A stretch of DNA of 51,707 nucleotides from JADJPL01 sp040382095 (GTDB lineage: Bacteria; Bacteroidota; Bacteroidia; Chitinophagales; Saprospiraceae). Below, piece after piece: positions 1 to 8,596 of the stretch. The position numbers and the translations under genes are program-made. The DNA is taken from assembly GCA_040382095.1 (NCBI GenBank), contig JBEIGB010000016.1, positions 1-51,707 on the forward strand. Reading direction: 5' to 3'. Numbering within the stretch: position 1 is the stretch's first letter; each line of letters opens with the position of its first letter. The notes below the pieces were generated by a model that was not told where the DNA came from, searched no databases, and saw nothing but the letters and a program-made list of their open reading frames with translations.

Positions 1-753
1 CCTTCCAGAGGTTTCGCCGTTGAAGATGCCGGATTCCAGGCACCTGCCAACGATGGATCTGCGATCGAAATCAAAGTTGCACCGTCTTCCAGCCGCCTCC
101 AACTGCTCGATCCGTTCAAACCTATTTCCGCTGACCAGCTCCAGGGTATGCGTATCCTGATCAAGGCAAAAGGTAAATGCACCACCGACCATATCTCCAT
201 GGCCGGCCCCTGGCTCGAATTTCGCGGCCACCTGGAGAATATTGCCAAAAATACCTTCATCAGTGCCATCAATGCCTTTAACGGCGAAATGAATAACGTT
301 ATCAACTACGCCGAAAATAAATATTTGCCCGTCCCGGAATCCGGTATCGCTTATCGCAATGCAGGTGTCGGGACAGTGGTCTTCGGTGAAGAAAACTATG
401 GCGAGGGCTCTTCCCGTGAGCACGCCGCCATGCAACCGCGATTCCTGGGTGTAAAGGCTGTCATCGTGAAATCATTCGCGCGTATCCACGAGACGAACCT
501 CAAAAAACAAGGTATGCTCGCACTGACCTTCGTCAACCCGGAAGACTATGACAAAGTGCGCCAGGACGACAAAATCACCATAGAAGGCTTCGAAACCATG
601 GCGCCAGGTAGAGCCCTGAAGGTGATACTGCACCACGAAGATGGTAGCAGCGATGCTTTCGATGTCGCCCATACCTACAATGAGCAACAGATCGAATGGG
701 TAAGGGCAGGCTCCGCACTCAACAAAATACGGCAGGAAATGGGGGTGGCGTAA
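1..753 (+). CDS. acn: Aconitate hydratase, C-terminal part (5' end outside window)
   Basis: The reading frame is open from base 1 to a TAA at 753, giving the last 250 residues; the gene starts upstream of the window. Aconitase interconverts citrate and isocitrate in the TCA cycle in the cytoplasm. The part seen is the swivel domain (domain 4): the motifs GKCTTDHISMAGPWL (about residues 57-71 of the visible part) and FGEENYGEGSSREHAA, with the SSRE substrate-binding serine/arginine, match mitochondrial-type aconitases. The Fe-S cysteines lie in the missing N-terminal part and cannot be checked. An internal ATG at 148 would give a shorter ORF but cuts into the conserved domain, so it is not the start. 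An R1 palindromic repeat follows about 55 bp downstream. Confidence 0.95.
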   Translation, partial: PSRGFAVEDAGFQAPANDGSAIEIKVAPSSSRLQLLDPFKPISADQLQGMRILIKAKGKCTTDHISMAGPWLEFRGHLENIAKNTFISAINAFNGEMNNVINYAENKYLPVPESGIAYRNAGVGTVVFGEENYGEGSSREHAAMQPRFLGVKAVIVKSFARIHETNLKKQGMLALTFVNPEDYDKVRQDDKITIEGFETMAPGRALKVILHHEDGSSDAFDVAHTYNEQQIEWVRAGSALNKIRQEMGVA

Positions 754-807
754 TCGCCCCCCACCACGACAGATTCTTATGATGAAGCGCCTGCGGCACA
801 AGTTCCT

Positions 808-973
808 GGGTTGTGTAAAAAGTGTTCTGCCGCCTTCGGCGGTAGAATAAAATTTTTCAGCGCCCTGTTTTCACTGATTTTGCGAAGCAAAATCAGTGAA
901 AACAGGGCGCTGAAAATGTTCTTTGGCGGCCTGCGCCGCTAAAGAATATACCGGAGGCTTTTTACACAGGCTC
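808..973. repeat. R1 dispersed palindromic repeat, copy A (with central hairpin)
   Basis: This fills most of the 352-bp gap between aconitase and mscL. The ends are inverted: GGGTTGTGTAAAAAG at about 808-822 and CTTTTTACACAGGCTC at 958-973. Inside them are GCCGCCTTCGGCGG (left) and GGCGGCCTGCGCCGC (right), then the perfect hairpin at 854-916. Related elements occur at about 4878, 19693, 24338, 47012, 48919 and 51624. No ORF is present, so it is MITE-like or REP-like. Confidence 0.85.
854..916. repeat. Perfect 30-bp-arm hairpin in R1 copy A
   Basis: Arms 854-883 and 887-916 are perfectly complementary around a GAA loop. The core ATTTTGCGAAGCAAAAT is shared with the hairpins at 19849-19911 and (one base different in the loop) 24458-24524, while the outer arm sequence is its own. 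The stem could also act as a transcription terminator for aconitase; that is inference. Confidence 0.9.
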
Positions 974-1105
974 AATCAAAATATTATGGGACAGCTTCAA
1001 AAAATAAAGCTTTCAACCGCAGGTAAGGCGTTTTTTTATCTCAACGCTTATAATGATAGAATACACTTCCCTATCCTTTTTTCTCACCTACAAAACACCT
1101 GAACC

Positions 1106-1525
1106 ATGCTCCAAGAATTCAAAGAATTTGCCCTGAAGGGAAACATGCTCGATATGGCAGTAGGGATTATCGTTGGTGCCGCATTCGGAACAATTGTATC
1201 CTCCCTGGTAAATGATATCCTGATGCCCCTGATTGCAGGTATTTCCAGTATACCGGATTTCAGCAATCTGTTTATCCTCTTGAAAAGTCCGACCGATACA
1301 TCCGTCAACCTTTCGTCGGTGGAAGATATCCGCCAGGCAGGTGGAGTTGTCCTGGCATACGGAAAATTCATCAATGCCGTCATTTCTTTCCTGATTGTCG
1401 CACTGACCCTTTTCTTTATCGTTAAAGCAGTCAACAAATTGAAGAACTCGGGAGCACCTGCTCCGGTTGGCCCGACCTCGGAGGAGCTACTGGCTGAAAT
1501 CCGGGATTTACTAAAGAAAGGATAG
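1106..1525 (+). CDS. mscL: Large-conductance mechanosensitive channel MscL
   Basis: 139 aa, the usual MscL length. MscL is a homopentameric inner-membrane channel that opens under membrane tension and releases solutes on hypo-osmotic shock. The N-terminal amphipathic helix (LQEFKEFALKGNMLDMAVG) is followed by TM1 with the small-residue pore-lining pattern GIIVGAAFGTIVSSLVNDILMP (about residues 20-42), a periplasmic loop, TM2 (about 90-108, FINAVISFLIVALTLFFIV) and a cytoplasmic helix ending EELLAEIRDLLKKG. ATG at 1106 is the only sensible start. It stands alone and converges with the photolyase gene, leaving 49 bp between the two stop codons. Confidence 0.97.
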   Translation: MLQEFKEFALKGNMLDMAVGIIVGAAFGTIVSSLVNDILMPLIAGISSIPDFSNLFILLKSPTDTSVNLSSVEDIRQAGGVVLAYGKFINAVISFLIVALTLFFIVKAVNKLKNSGAPAPVGPTSEELLAEIRDLLKKG

Positions 1526-1574
1526 CGTAGGCGATGATTATTGCCCGATGGTGTTTTTCCATATGTCATCCGGC

Positions 1575-3083
1575 TTACTCCGGACCTGAAGTGTTATCTT
1601 TTTTATACGCTTCTATATTTTGTGGCAGTGTGTGTCGTTTCCAAACTGCAGGCAGGCAGGCCAATACTTCTGCTTTTTGGCGCCAGGCCCAGTAACGTGC
1701 TTTGTGGTATCGGGTGGCATCGTCATAATTTACCACCGGGAAAGGGTAATCGCTGCCGATACGGCATTGGTAAAAATGCTGTTCCATCTCCGTCATTGTC
1801 CAGGGGGTATGAATCAGCGGAGCAGGTACCTGCTTTAACTCCGGTACCCAGGTACGGATAAAATCCCCCTCCGGATCGTGGCGCTGTGCATTCACGGTGG
1901 GGTTAAAAATGCGCAGGGGATGATATCCTGTCAGCCCCGCCTGCATCTGAAATTGTGCGTAGTGGATGCCCGGTTCGAAATCCAGGAATAAACGGGCAAG
2001 ATGTGCAGCAGCAGCCTTCCAGTCCTGCCAGAGGGAAAAGGTGATAAATGTGGCCAACATGGCCCGCATGCGAAAGTTGATCCAGCCATTCGCCTGTAGG
2101 CAGCGCATAGAAGCATCTACTAGCGGAATGCCGGTATGGCCGCTTGCCCAGGCCGTATATATCTCAGGATCAAAGCCGCGGTCTAAATCCTGCAGCCCTT
2201 TATTGATGGGTTCAAACTCAATCGCCCATTCACTTTCCAGTTTTTGCATATAATGGCTGCGCCACCACAGGCGGGAGAGGAAATTCTCCAGAGGCTGCCG
2301 AAAACCTGGCCGCTCTTTGGCCACAACAGCACTTTGATACAAATCCCGGGCGCTGATATTGCCCCAGGCCAGGTATGGCGAAATACGGCTACAACTTTTC
2401 CGGCTTAATCCCGGCTTGGATAAATGCCGGGAATACTGCCTTGCCCGATCTTCGATAAAGCTATTCCAGTAACGCCTGGCATACGTCTCCCCCCCAGGCT
2501 GAAAAAGGGTATCTGGCTGTAGAAACGCTGTGGGAAGGGCCGGGCCGGCAAGTTTATCTTCCAGCCCGGGCGGCAGCACGACTGCACGGAGGCCCGTTAA
2601 ATCCGGATTCAACAGTGGTTGGGTCATTTCCTTTTCCCATCGCTGCTGCCAGTACAGCCTGTTGCGCAAGCCTCTGAATACGCCATCCTGGCGGAATTCC
2701 CGAAAGACAATTTCCCCGCTGGAACAAAAACGTTGCACCGCCAGGTCGCGGTCAAATGTTATTTTCAGCCCCGTCTCCTGATGGGCATAAAGTGCCTTGA
2801 TCCTGAAATAGCGCGCAAGCCGCTGCAATACGTCCACTACTTCCCCATGTATGAGATAAAATGGTGCACGGTAAGGCGCTAATTGCCGGCGCAGATCTTC
2901 GACCGACTCGTACTGGAACCTCCAGTGCCGGATGTCGTATTGTTGGGCAGCGATCAAAGAGGGTTCGAAAAAAGCACAGAGCAATATCGGCCGGCCGGCA
3001 GCGATTGCTGCCACCAGGGGTGCATGATCGCGAAGGCGCAAGTCCCGTTTAAACCAAACGATAGAGATTTCCGGATGCTGCAT
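1575..3083 (-). CDS. Cryptochrome/deoxyribodipyrimidine photolyase family protein
   Basis: 502 aa, normal for a class I-like photolyase. The N-terminal Rossmann-like antenna domain begins SIVWFKRDLRLRDHAPL (residues 7-23). The C-terminal FAD domain contains GWINFRMRAMLATF and RIFNPTVNAQRHDPEGDFI..W.PEL. Family members use FAD and blue light to split pyrimidine dimers or act as photoreceptors. The segment equivalent to E. coli NNGGWQW reads HYAQFQM, so by eye the FAD-proximal tryptophan (E. coli W382) is Phe and the N378 position is His, while W306 and W359 equivalents (TAW, QDW) remain. It is not possible to say from sequence alone whether it repairs CPDs, (6-4) products or is a cryptochrome. 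Start ATG at 3083; convergent with mscL. Confidence 0.9.
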   Translation of the reverse strand: MQHPEISIVWFKRDLRLRDHAPLVAAIAAGRPILLCAFFEPSLIAAQQYDIRHWRFQYESVEDLRRQLAPYRAPFYLIHGEVVDVLQRLARYFRIKALYAHQETGLKITFDRDLAVQRFCSSGEIVFREFRQDGVFRGLRNRLYWQQRWEKEMTQPLLNPDLTGLRAVVLPPGLEDKLAGPALPTAFLQPDTLFQPGGETYARRYWNSFIEDRARQYSRHLSKPGLSRKSCSRISPYLAWGNISARDLYQSAVVAKERPGFRQPLENFLSRLWWRSHYMQKLESEWAIEFEPINKGLQDLDRGFDPEIYTAWASGHTGIPLVDASMRCLQANGWINFRMRAMLATFITFSLWQDWKAAAAHLARLFLDFEPGIHYAQFQMQAGLTGYHPLRIFNPTVNAQRHDPEGDFIRTWVPELKQVPAPLIHTPWTMTEMEQHFYQCRIGSDYPFPVVNYDDATRYHKARYWAWRQKAEVLACLPAVWKRHTLPQNIEAYKKDNTSGPE

Positions 3084-3217
3084 AATCGAGAAACCGCATT
3101 TTTCATATAGAGTTTAGGGGAAATACCCTTAAAAATCCGCAACCTACCCAATCGAAGGAACAAAAATTCCTTCAAATAGTAAAAATTGCTTTTCTTAGAC
3201 GGAAAAAAAACGATTTT

Positions 3218-4879
3218 ATGAAAATTGCCCAATTATTCCGCCAAAAACCCATTGAAACGCTTGCCCCGGAATCTGACAGTCATGGAGCAAGCCTGCACAA
3301 AACGCTTGGAGTCAAAGACCTGACTTTTTTAGGTATAGCTGCTGTGATTGGCGCGGGAATTTTCTCCACAATCGGGAGCGCTGCCTATCAGGGAGGGCCA
3401 GGCGTAAGCATCCTGTTCATCATCACTGCCATTACCTGCGGATTCACTGCCCTGTGCTATGCGGAATTTGCCTCCCGGGTGCCGGTATCCGGTAGTGCTT
3501 ATACCTATTCCTATGTCACTTTTGGGGAGGTTATTGCCTGGATTATCGGCTGGGCACTCATCCTGGAGTATGCCATTGGGAACATCGTAGTGGCAATTTC
3601 CTGGAGCTCATATTTCAATAATATCCTTCAGGCCGTCAACATCCAGCTGCCGGACTGGCTGACCATCGGTTACCAACCGGCAAAAATCGCCTACGAGCAG
3701 GCCATAGCAGAAGGTAAAGACATCACAGGCATGGCGTATCACGTTGCACCAAACCTCATGGGGCTTAAATTGATTATCAACCTCCCTGCCCTGCTGGTGG
3801 TCATCTTCGTTACCTGGTTGGCTTATATTGGCATTAAGGAAAGTAAAAACAGTGCCAATGCGATGGTTTGGCTTAAAATCATCATCCTGATATTTGTAGC
3901 TTTCGTCGGGTTAGGGTATATTTTTTCACAAGGCACAGCAGACAACTGGTCGCCGTTCCTTCCAAACGGGATGACCGGGGTCTTACGCGGTGTTTCCGCC
4001 GTTTTTTTCGCCTATATCGGGTTTGACGCGATCTCTACAACGGCCGAAGAGTGTAAAAACCCGCAGCGCGACCTGCCAAGAGGAATGATTTACTCGCTTG
4101 TCATCTGTACGCTTATCTATGTAGTCACGACGCTGGTAATTACCGGCATGGTTAGTTATAAGGAATTCGCAGGTGTTACTGACCCGATTGCTTTTGTGTT
4201 CGAAAAACTCAATATGCAGCGCATTGGATTCGTGGTTTCGGTGAGTGCAGTAGTGGCTGCTACGAGCGTGCTGCTGGTTTTCCAGCTTGGGCAGCCACGT
4301 ATCTGGATGAGTATGAGCCGCGACGGGCTGCTTCCCAGGCGCTTTGCCTCCATACATCCGAAATATAAAACCCCTGGTTTTTCGACGATCGTTACGGGAT
4401 TTCTGGTGGGTATCCCGGTAGTATTCATTGACGATTTATTGGTAACCGATCTGACCAGTATTGGTACCCTGTTCGCATTTTTCCTGGTATGCGGGGGCGT
4501 TTTACTTTTGCCACGGATCGAAAAAGAGCCCGGTAAGTTTAACCTGCCTTACGTGAATGGCAAATACATCATTCCCGTTTTGGTAGCTGTTTTTCTATAT
4601 TTTTCACGCGACCGCACTCAGGCAGCCGTTGCCAATATCGGGCAGGAAGCGTATCAGGAGGTTTTGTTCCTGTTTTTTATTTTACTGGCGCTCAGCATGG
4701 CAGTTCTTTCGTTTTTGCGAAATTTCTCCCTCATCCCGGTTCTGGGCCTGCTATCCTGCGCCTATCTGATGATTGAAATCCCCGCCAAAAGCTGGTTGGT
4801 GTTTTTTGGTTGGATGGCCGTAGGGCTGGCAATTTATTTTATGTATAGCTTCGGCAATAGCCGTCTGGCAACAAAATAA
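3218..4879 (+). CDS. APC-family amino acid permease (cationic amino acid transporter type)
   Basis: 553 aa, strongly hydrophobic, with about 12-14 membrane segments. Amino acid-polyamine-organocation (APC) transporters move amino acids across the inner membrane by H+ symport or exchange. The TM1 motif GIAAVIGAGIFSTIGSAA (about residues 39-56) is the unwound substrate-binding helix, and FFAYIGFDAISTTAEECKNP (about 265-284) is the TM6/loop signature of the CAT (SLC7A1-4-like) subgroup. A hydrophilic loop (about 145-175) separates two early TM helices, and extra helices at the C-terminus also fit CAT proteins. ATG at 3218 follows an A-rich leader. It stands alone, with an R1 repeat directly after the stop. 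Substrate not determinable. Confidence 0.92.
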   Translation: MKIAQLFRQKPIETLAPESDSHGASLHKTLGVKDLTFLGIAAVIGAGIFSTIGSAAYQGGPGVSILFIITAITCGFTALCYAEFASRVPVSGSAYTYSYVTFGEVIAWIIGWALILEYAIGNIVVAISWSSYFNNILQAVNIQLPDWLTIGYQPAKIAYEQAIAEGKDITGMAYHVAPNLMGLKLIINLPALLVVIFVTWLAYIGIKESKNSANAMVWLKIIILIFVAFVGLGYIFSQGTADNWSPFLPNGMTGVLRGVSAVFFAYIGFDAISTTAEECKNPQRDLPRGMIYSLVICTLIYVVTTLVITGMVSYKEFAGVTDPIAFVFEKLNMQRIGFVVSVSAVVAATSVLLVFQLGQPRIWMSMSRDGLLPRRFASIHPKYKTPGFSTIVTGFLVGIPVVFIDDLLVTDLTSIGTLFAFFLVCGGVLLLPRIEKEPGKFNLPYVNGKYIIPVLVAVFLYFSRDRTQAAVANIGQEAYQEVLFLFFILLALSMAVLSFLRNFSLIPVLGLLSCAYLMIEIPAKSWLVFFGWMAVGLAIYFMYSFGNSRLATK

Positions 4880-5083
4880 TATTTCTAGGGGGTTATGCAA
4901 AAGCCCCTGGCATATTATTTGGCGGCTTACGTCGCCAAATAATATTTTTTAGGGGGTGCCTCATAAGTATTTTGCCGCCTTCGTCGCCAAAGGACTTGTG
5001 AGACAGCCCCTAAAAAATTTTATGGGGCTGTCCCGAATCCTTTGGCGGCATTCGGCGGCAGAATACTTTTCGGACAGCCGCAT
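4878..5083. repeat. R1 dispersed palindromic repeats, compound copy B
   Basis: Three palindromes lie end to end between the permease and metalloprotease genes. The first is AT-rich with GGCGGCTTACGTCGCC (about 4878-4952). The second runs from GGGGGTGCCTCATAAGT to ACTTGTGAGACAGCCCC (about 4952-5010). The third runs from GGGGCTGTCCCGAA to TTCGGACAGCCGC (about 5022-5082). Each has a GC-rich GCCGCC/GGCGGC-type centre. No ORF. The stems could serve as a bidirectional terminator between the convergent genes. Confidence 0.8.
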
Positions 5084-5110
5084 AAAATTTACACATCTCT
5101 TCTACTCCAT

Positions 5111-7543
5111 TCACTCCCAATCCTCCATACAGCCAATGGGTGCGCCATCGGGCATTGCCGGCATTGCAGGCACTTTATACTGGCTGGGATCTGCTTTGAA
5201 CAAGCGGATTTGTTCCACCAGATATTTCCAATGTGCCTGTTGTGCGGGATCGCCGGAAGCGGCTTTGAGGGCATAATCTACGGCGAGTGCTTCCGTTTTT
5301 TGCAGGGCAATAGCTGAGACCTGTTGCTGGATATCGCGGTCACCGGCCAGTTGAAGCAGATGGTGCAGCGCCGATTTTTCAATCGTCCGATGGACTTCCT
5401 GTTGAAGGAGGCTGAGCCCACTGCGCTGATGAAGGGTTTGAAAGATTTTGTCAAATACTTCGTTCACGGAAGGCGACTGTGAATTCCTCGCGTGGTGTTC
5501 GAGTACACGTGCGAGCCGGACAGGGTCAAATAGCAGCCCAATGGTATTGGTAGCAGCGCTTTCTGCGGCAGCAATCGGGTCGAAGGTCAACCCGGTGTTG
5601 ATTTTGAACATTTCGCGGTCGCGCTCATAGCCAATCGGGGGCGGGGGGATCAGGGCAATAATCCGTTCTGGCAGCGTCAGGAAAGCGGGGTCGAGCGTCT
5701 CCAGCAGGGCGGTCAGAGCCTCGCGCTGCGCTGCGGGGGATACAGGAGCATTTGTTGGCTGGCCATCCCCTCGCAGGGCGTAAGCATAATTTACCCCACC
5801 TAAAGACTTAGCGACTGCGTCCACCTGATAGCGATGAGCCAGATACAGTGGGACCAGTACATTTTCAAGATTCGACATTGGCGCACCGGGGGAAATATTT
5901 TTCTCGCCGAAAGTTGCCAAAGCCGTTTCGCGGACTTTCATCAGGCGCCGCAATTCGGCAGTAGCACTGCTTCCGTTATCCCACACGTGGGTATAGGGGT
6001 GGGCAGCATTGGAGGAGCGGCCATCGCGGTCGGAAAGGTACAGATAGCCCATTTTGATATTCTCCTGTATTATTTTATCCAGGGCAGCCGCTTCGTCGGT
6101 ACCATCAGGAAAATCCTGATACCCGAAGATAATCATACGCTTATCCCATTCGCCGATACCTGTTGCATACGCTTTAGAGAAGTCCATTTTCCCCTGAGCA
6201 TCGAGTGCGATATACGGATGTGGATAATCCATGACAGACGCCCGCTCATTTACGCTTGCCGCGAAATTATGTGCCAGTCCGATGGTATGCCCCACTTCAT
6301 GGGCGGAAAGCTGTCGCAGGCGTGCCAGCGCCATCTCCTTCAAACGTGGGTCGGCAGTCTTACCATTGGCATAGGCCTCCACGAGGCCCTGGGCAATGAG
6401 GAAATCCTGGCGCACCCGCAGGGAACCCAGCAACACATGCCCCTTGATAATTTCCCCGGTACGTGGGTCGGTTACCGAACTGCCATAAGACCAGCCCCGG
6501 GTAGATCGGTGTACCCAGTTAATGACATTGTAGCGCACATCCATGAGATCGGCACCCTCGGGCAGGACCTTCACCTGAAAGGCATTGCGGTAACCAGCCG
6601 CTTCGAAAGCCTGGTTCCACCAGCTTGCTCCTTCAATCAGTGCCGAACGTATGGGTTCCGGAGCGCCTGGGTCCAGATAATAGATTATCGGCTCAACCGG
6701 GTCGCTGACTTTTGCATTGGGGTCTTTCTTCTCCAGGCGATGACGGACGATGAAGCGTCGGACCAGTTGCTGATCTATCGGAGTAGCATAGTCGGCAAAG
6801 CTCAAATCGTTATAACCGCTTCTCGGATCATAAACCCTGGGCTTATAGTTGTCATCAGGCAGTTCGATCAAAGAATGGTGCATACGCACGGTGACGGCGT
6901 CGGAAGACGGTGTAACAGAACGGATCCAGCCACCCTGGGCTTCTCCGACGAGCGTGACGATCGCCTCAAATTCGCTGTTTTGTGGAAAATTCCTGGTGTT
7001 TTCGAGATAAATCGCCGAGCGAAGCGGATCTACCTGATAGTTTCCTTGCTTGCTGTTGCGCAAACGAGCCGCTACGCCATGGGCATCGCGGAGTAGAAAC
7101 GGCGTAAAATCAATCAGGATCTTCCCTTCCGACTCCGCTTCTATCTTAAACCCCCACAAAACGGAAGTCGCAAACGCATCAGCCACGGATTTGCGCTCTT
7201 TGGGGTTTTCACTTACTGCGCGGTAATCATAATTGGGCTGCTGCATCAGTACTTTGGGGCCACTGCGCATAAACTTCACAATACGGGTGCTGCCCAACTG
7301 ATTGCGGTCAAGACCGATATCATTCGAGCCTATCCCGGCAGGCAGTGAATTGACATAAAGGACCTCAGCATCCCATTTGTCTATTTCCAGCCAAATCTTA
7401 CCTTCCTTTTCATCCCAGTAATAATTGAAATACCCCGGATAGGCGCGCATATTTTTTACCTTATCGGCAATTCCGGGAGCCTGTGCGCGAAGTATGAAGG
7501 CTCCCCCCAGTAATAAAGCCAGGCTTAAGATGAGTTTTTGCAT
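5111..7543 (-). CDS. Secreted zinc-dependent metalloprotease (DUF5117/DUF4953 type)
   Basis: 810 aa. The N-terminus (MQKLILSLALLLGGAFILRAQA) is a signal peptide. The metzincin zinc motif HEVGHTIGLAH is at about residues 411-421: HExxHxxGxxH with three His ligands and the catalytic Glu, followed by ASVMDYP, a Met-turn-like segment. The DUF5117-type N-terminal half (KIWLEIDKWDAEVLYVNSLPAGIGSND) and the C-terminal extension fit the zinc-dependent metalloprotease family common in Bacteroidota. It probably acts in the periplasm or at the cell surface; the substrate is unknown. No T9SS tail is visible; the protein ends GCMEDWE. ATG at 7543 opens the signal peptide. It is transcribed divergently from the DUF1684 gene, with 73 bp between the starts. 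Confidence 0.92.
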   Translation of the reverse strand: MQKLILSLALLLGGAFILRAQAPGIADKVKNMRAYPGYFNYYWDEKEGKIWLEIDKWDAEVLYVNSLPAGIGSNDIGLDRNQLGSTRIVKFMRSGPKVLMQQPNYDYRAVSENPKERKSVADAFATSVLWGFKIEAESEGKILIDFTPFLLRDAHGVAARLRNSKQGNYQVDPLRSAIYLENTRNFPQNSEFEAIVTLVGEAQGGWIRSVTPSSDAVTVRMHHSLIELPDDNYKPRVYDPRSGYNDLSFADYATPIDQQLVRRFIVRHRLEKKDPNAKVSDPVEPIIYYLDPGAPEPIRSALIEGASWWNQAFEAAGYRNAFQVKVLPEGADLMDVRYNVINWVHRSTRGWSYGSSVTDPRTGEIIKGHVLLGSLRVRQDFLIAQGLVEAYANGKTADPRLKEMALARLRQLSAHEVGHTIGLAHNFAASVNERASVMDYPHPYIALDAQGKMDFSKAYATGIGEWDKRMIIFGYQDFPDGTDEAAALDKIIQENIKMGYLYLSDRDGRSSNAAHPYTHVWDNGSSATAELRRLMKVRETALATFGEKNISPGAPMSNLENVLVPLYLAHRYQVDAVAKSLGGVNYAYALRGDGQPTNAPVSPAAQREALTALLETLDPAFLTLPERIIALIPPPPIGYERDREMFKINTGLTFDPIAAAESAATNTIGLLFDPVRLARVLEHHARNSQSPSVNEVFDKIFQTLHQRSGLSLLQQEVHRTIEKSALHHLLQLAGDRDIQQQVSAIALQKTEALAVDYALKAASGDPAQQAHWKYLVEQIRLFKADPSQYKVPAMPAMPDGAPIGCMEDWE

Positions 7544-7586
7544 GTCGTTTATTGTTTTTTATCGGAAGATACAGGTAAAAAACTGG

Positions 7587-7594
7587 TATTTTTG
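7587..7594 (+). promoter_or_regulatory. Bacteroidota -7 promoter element (TATTTTTG)
   Basis: TATTTTTG matches the Bacteroidota -7 consensus TAnnTTTG and lies 22 bp before the ATG of the DUF1684 gene, so transcription would start around 7600. No TTG (-33) box is found at the usual spacing, so this is a tentative call. Confidence 0.4.
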
Positions 7595-7616
7595 TCAACA
7601 AACGAAAGAATAATTT

Positions 7617-8522
7617 ATGCCACACCTTAAGCCACTATTTGCCATTGCAGGAGCAGCCTTTATTATTGCGGCCTGTAAACCTGCCATCCCCCCTGCCGAT
7701 CCTGCATATTTGAAAGTACATGCCGCCTGGAATTCAGAGCGAATGGCGGAACTCAGAGCGCCCGACGGATGGCTGGCCCTCGCTGGTTTGTACTGGCTCG
7801 AACCCGGCGCCAACACTTTTGGATCAGACCGTAGCAATCAGGTGATTTTTCCGGCCAAATCCCCAGCAAAAATGGGTATTTTTTATCTTGAAGGCGATTC
7901 GGTGCGGATGGAACTCGCCCCCGATGTACAGGCGATGGAGAGTATTACTCAAAAAAAAGTATCGTCGGCTACCCTTCGTCTGCTCCCTGGAGCAGCACCG
8001 GCTACCTATCGTTGGGAGGCGCTCGAATGGGTACTCCTTGAACGTGGTGGGCGCTATGGCATCCGTCTGTGGGACCGGGAAAACCCTGCAATTACAGCGA
8101 TGTCAAATATCCCGGCTTTTCCGATACACCCCGGGTGGATTATCGAAGCAACCCTGGTCCCTGTGGATTCCAGCCGTTCGGTCCGCATGCAAAATGTACT
8201 CGGCATGACTATTGAACAGGCTTCAGCTGGTATCCTGGAATTCAAAAAAGGCGGTGCCACCTACCGGATCGAAGCCCTGGAAGACCCCGAGGGGTATTTT
8301 CTCATCTTCGCCGACGCTACCACTGGCAGGGAAACTTATTCCGGTGGCCGTTATTTACATGTGCCTTTGGCCGATAAGAATGGAAAAACCACGCTGGACT
8401 TTAATAAAGCCTACAATCCGCCCTGCGTTTTTACGCCATACGCTACCTGCCTGCTCCCGCCCGCAGCCAACCACCTTGAAATAGCGATTGAAGCAGGTGA
8501 AAAAACACTGCCTGGACACTGA
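7617..8522 (+). CDS. DUF1684 domain lipoprotein
   Basis: 301 aa. The N-terminus is hydrophobic and ends with a lipobox-like IIAAC (Cys at about residue 19), so this is probably a lipoprotein. The rest matches DUF1684: PDGWLALAGLYWLEPGANTFGSD near the N-terminus and the diagnostic YNPPCVFTPYATCLLPPAANHLEIAI near the C-terminus, containing two conserved cysteines. The biochemical function of DUF1684 is not known to me. The gene is alone, divergent from the metalloprotease and convergent with the DNA ligase gene (74 bp between stops). ATG at 7617 is the only start upstream of the lipobox. Confidence 0.9.
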   Translation: MPHLKPLFAIAGAAFIIAACKPAIPPADPAYLKVHAAWNSERMAELRAPDGWLALAGLYWLEPGANTFGSDRSNQVIFPAKSPAKMGIFYLEGDSVRMELAPDVQAMESITQKKVSSATLRLLPGAAPATYRWEALEWVLLERGGRYGIRLWDRENPAITAMSNIPAFPIHPGWIIEATLVPVDSSRSVRMQNVLGMTIEQASAGILEFKKGGATYRIEALEDPEGYFLIFADATTGRETYSGGRYLHVPLADKNGKTTLDFNKAYNPPCVFTPYATCLLPPAANHLEIAIEAGEKTLPGH

Positions 8523-8596
8523 AAGGATAAGACCTTTCCCGCTTTTAGTGGCCCGGGTACCTTTGCACCCCCCCCGAGCTGTTCCTTATCGGGATT

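Noticed and set aside
1541..1861. 106-codon plus-strand ORF after mscL
   Set aside because: Overlaps the photolyase gene antisense; no feature supports it.
5834..7096. 420-codon plus-strand ORF
   Set aside because: It is antisense to the zinc metalloprotease, whose conserved motifs leave no doubt about the real frame; a long shadow ORF in GC-moderate DNA.
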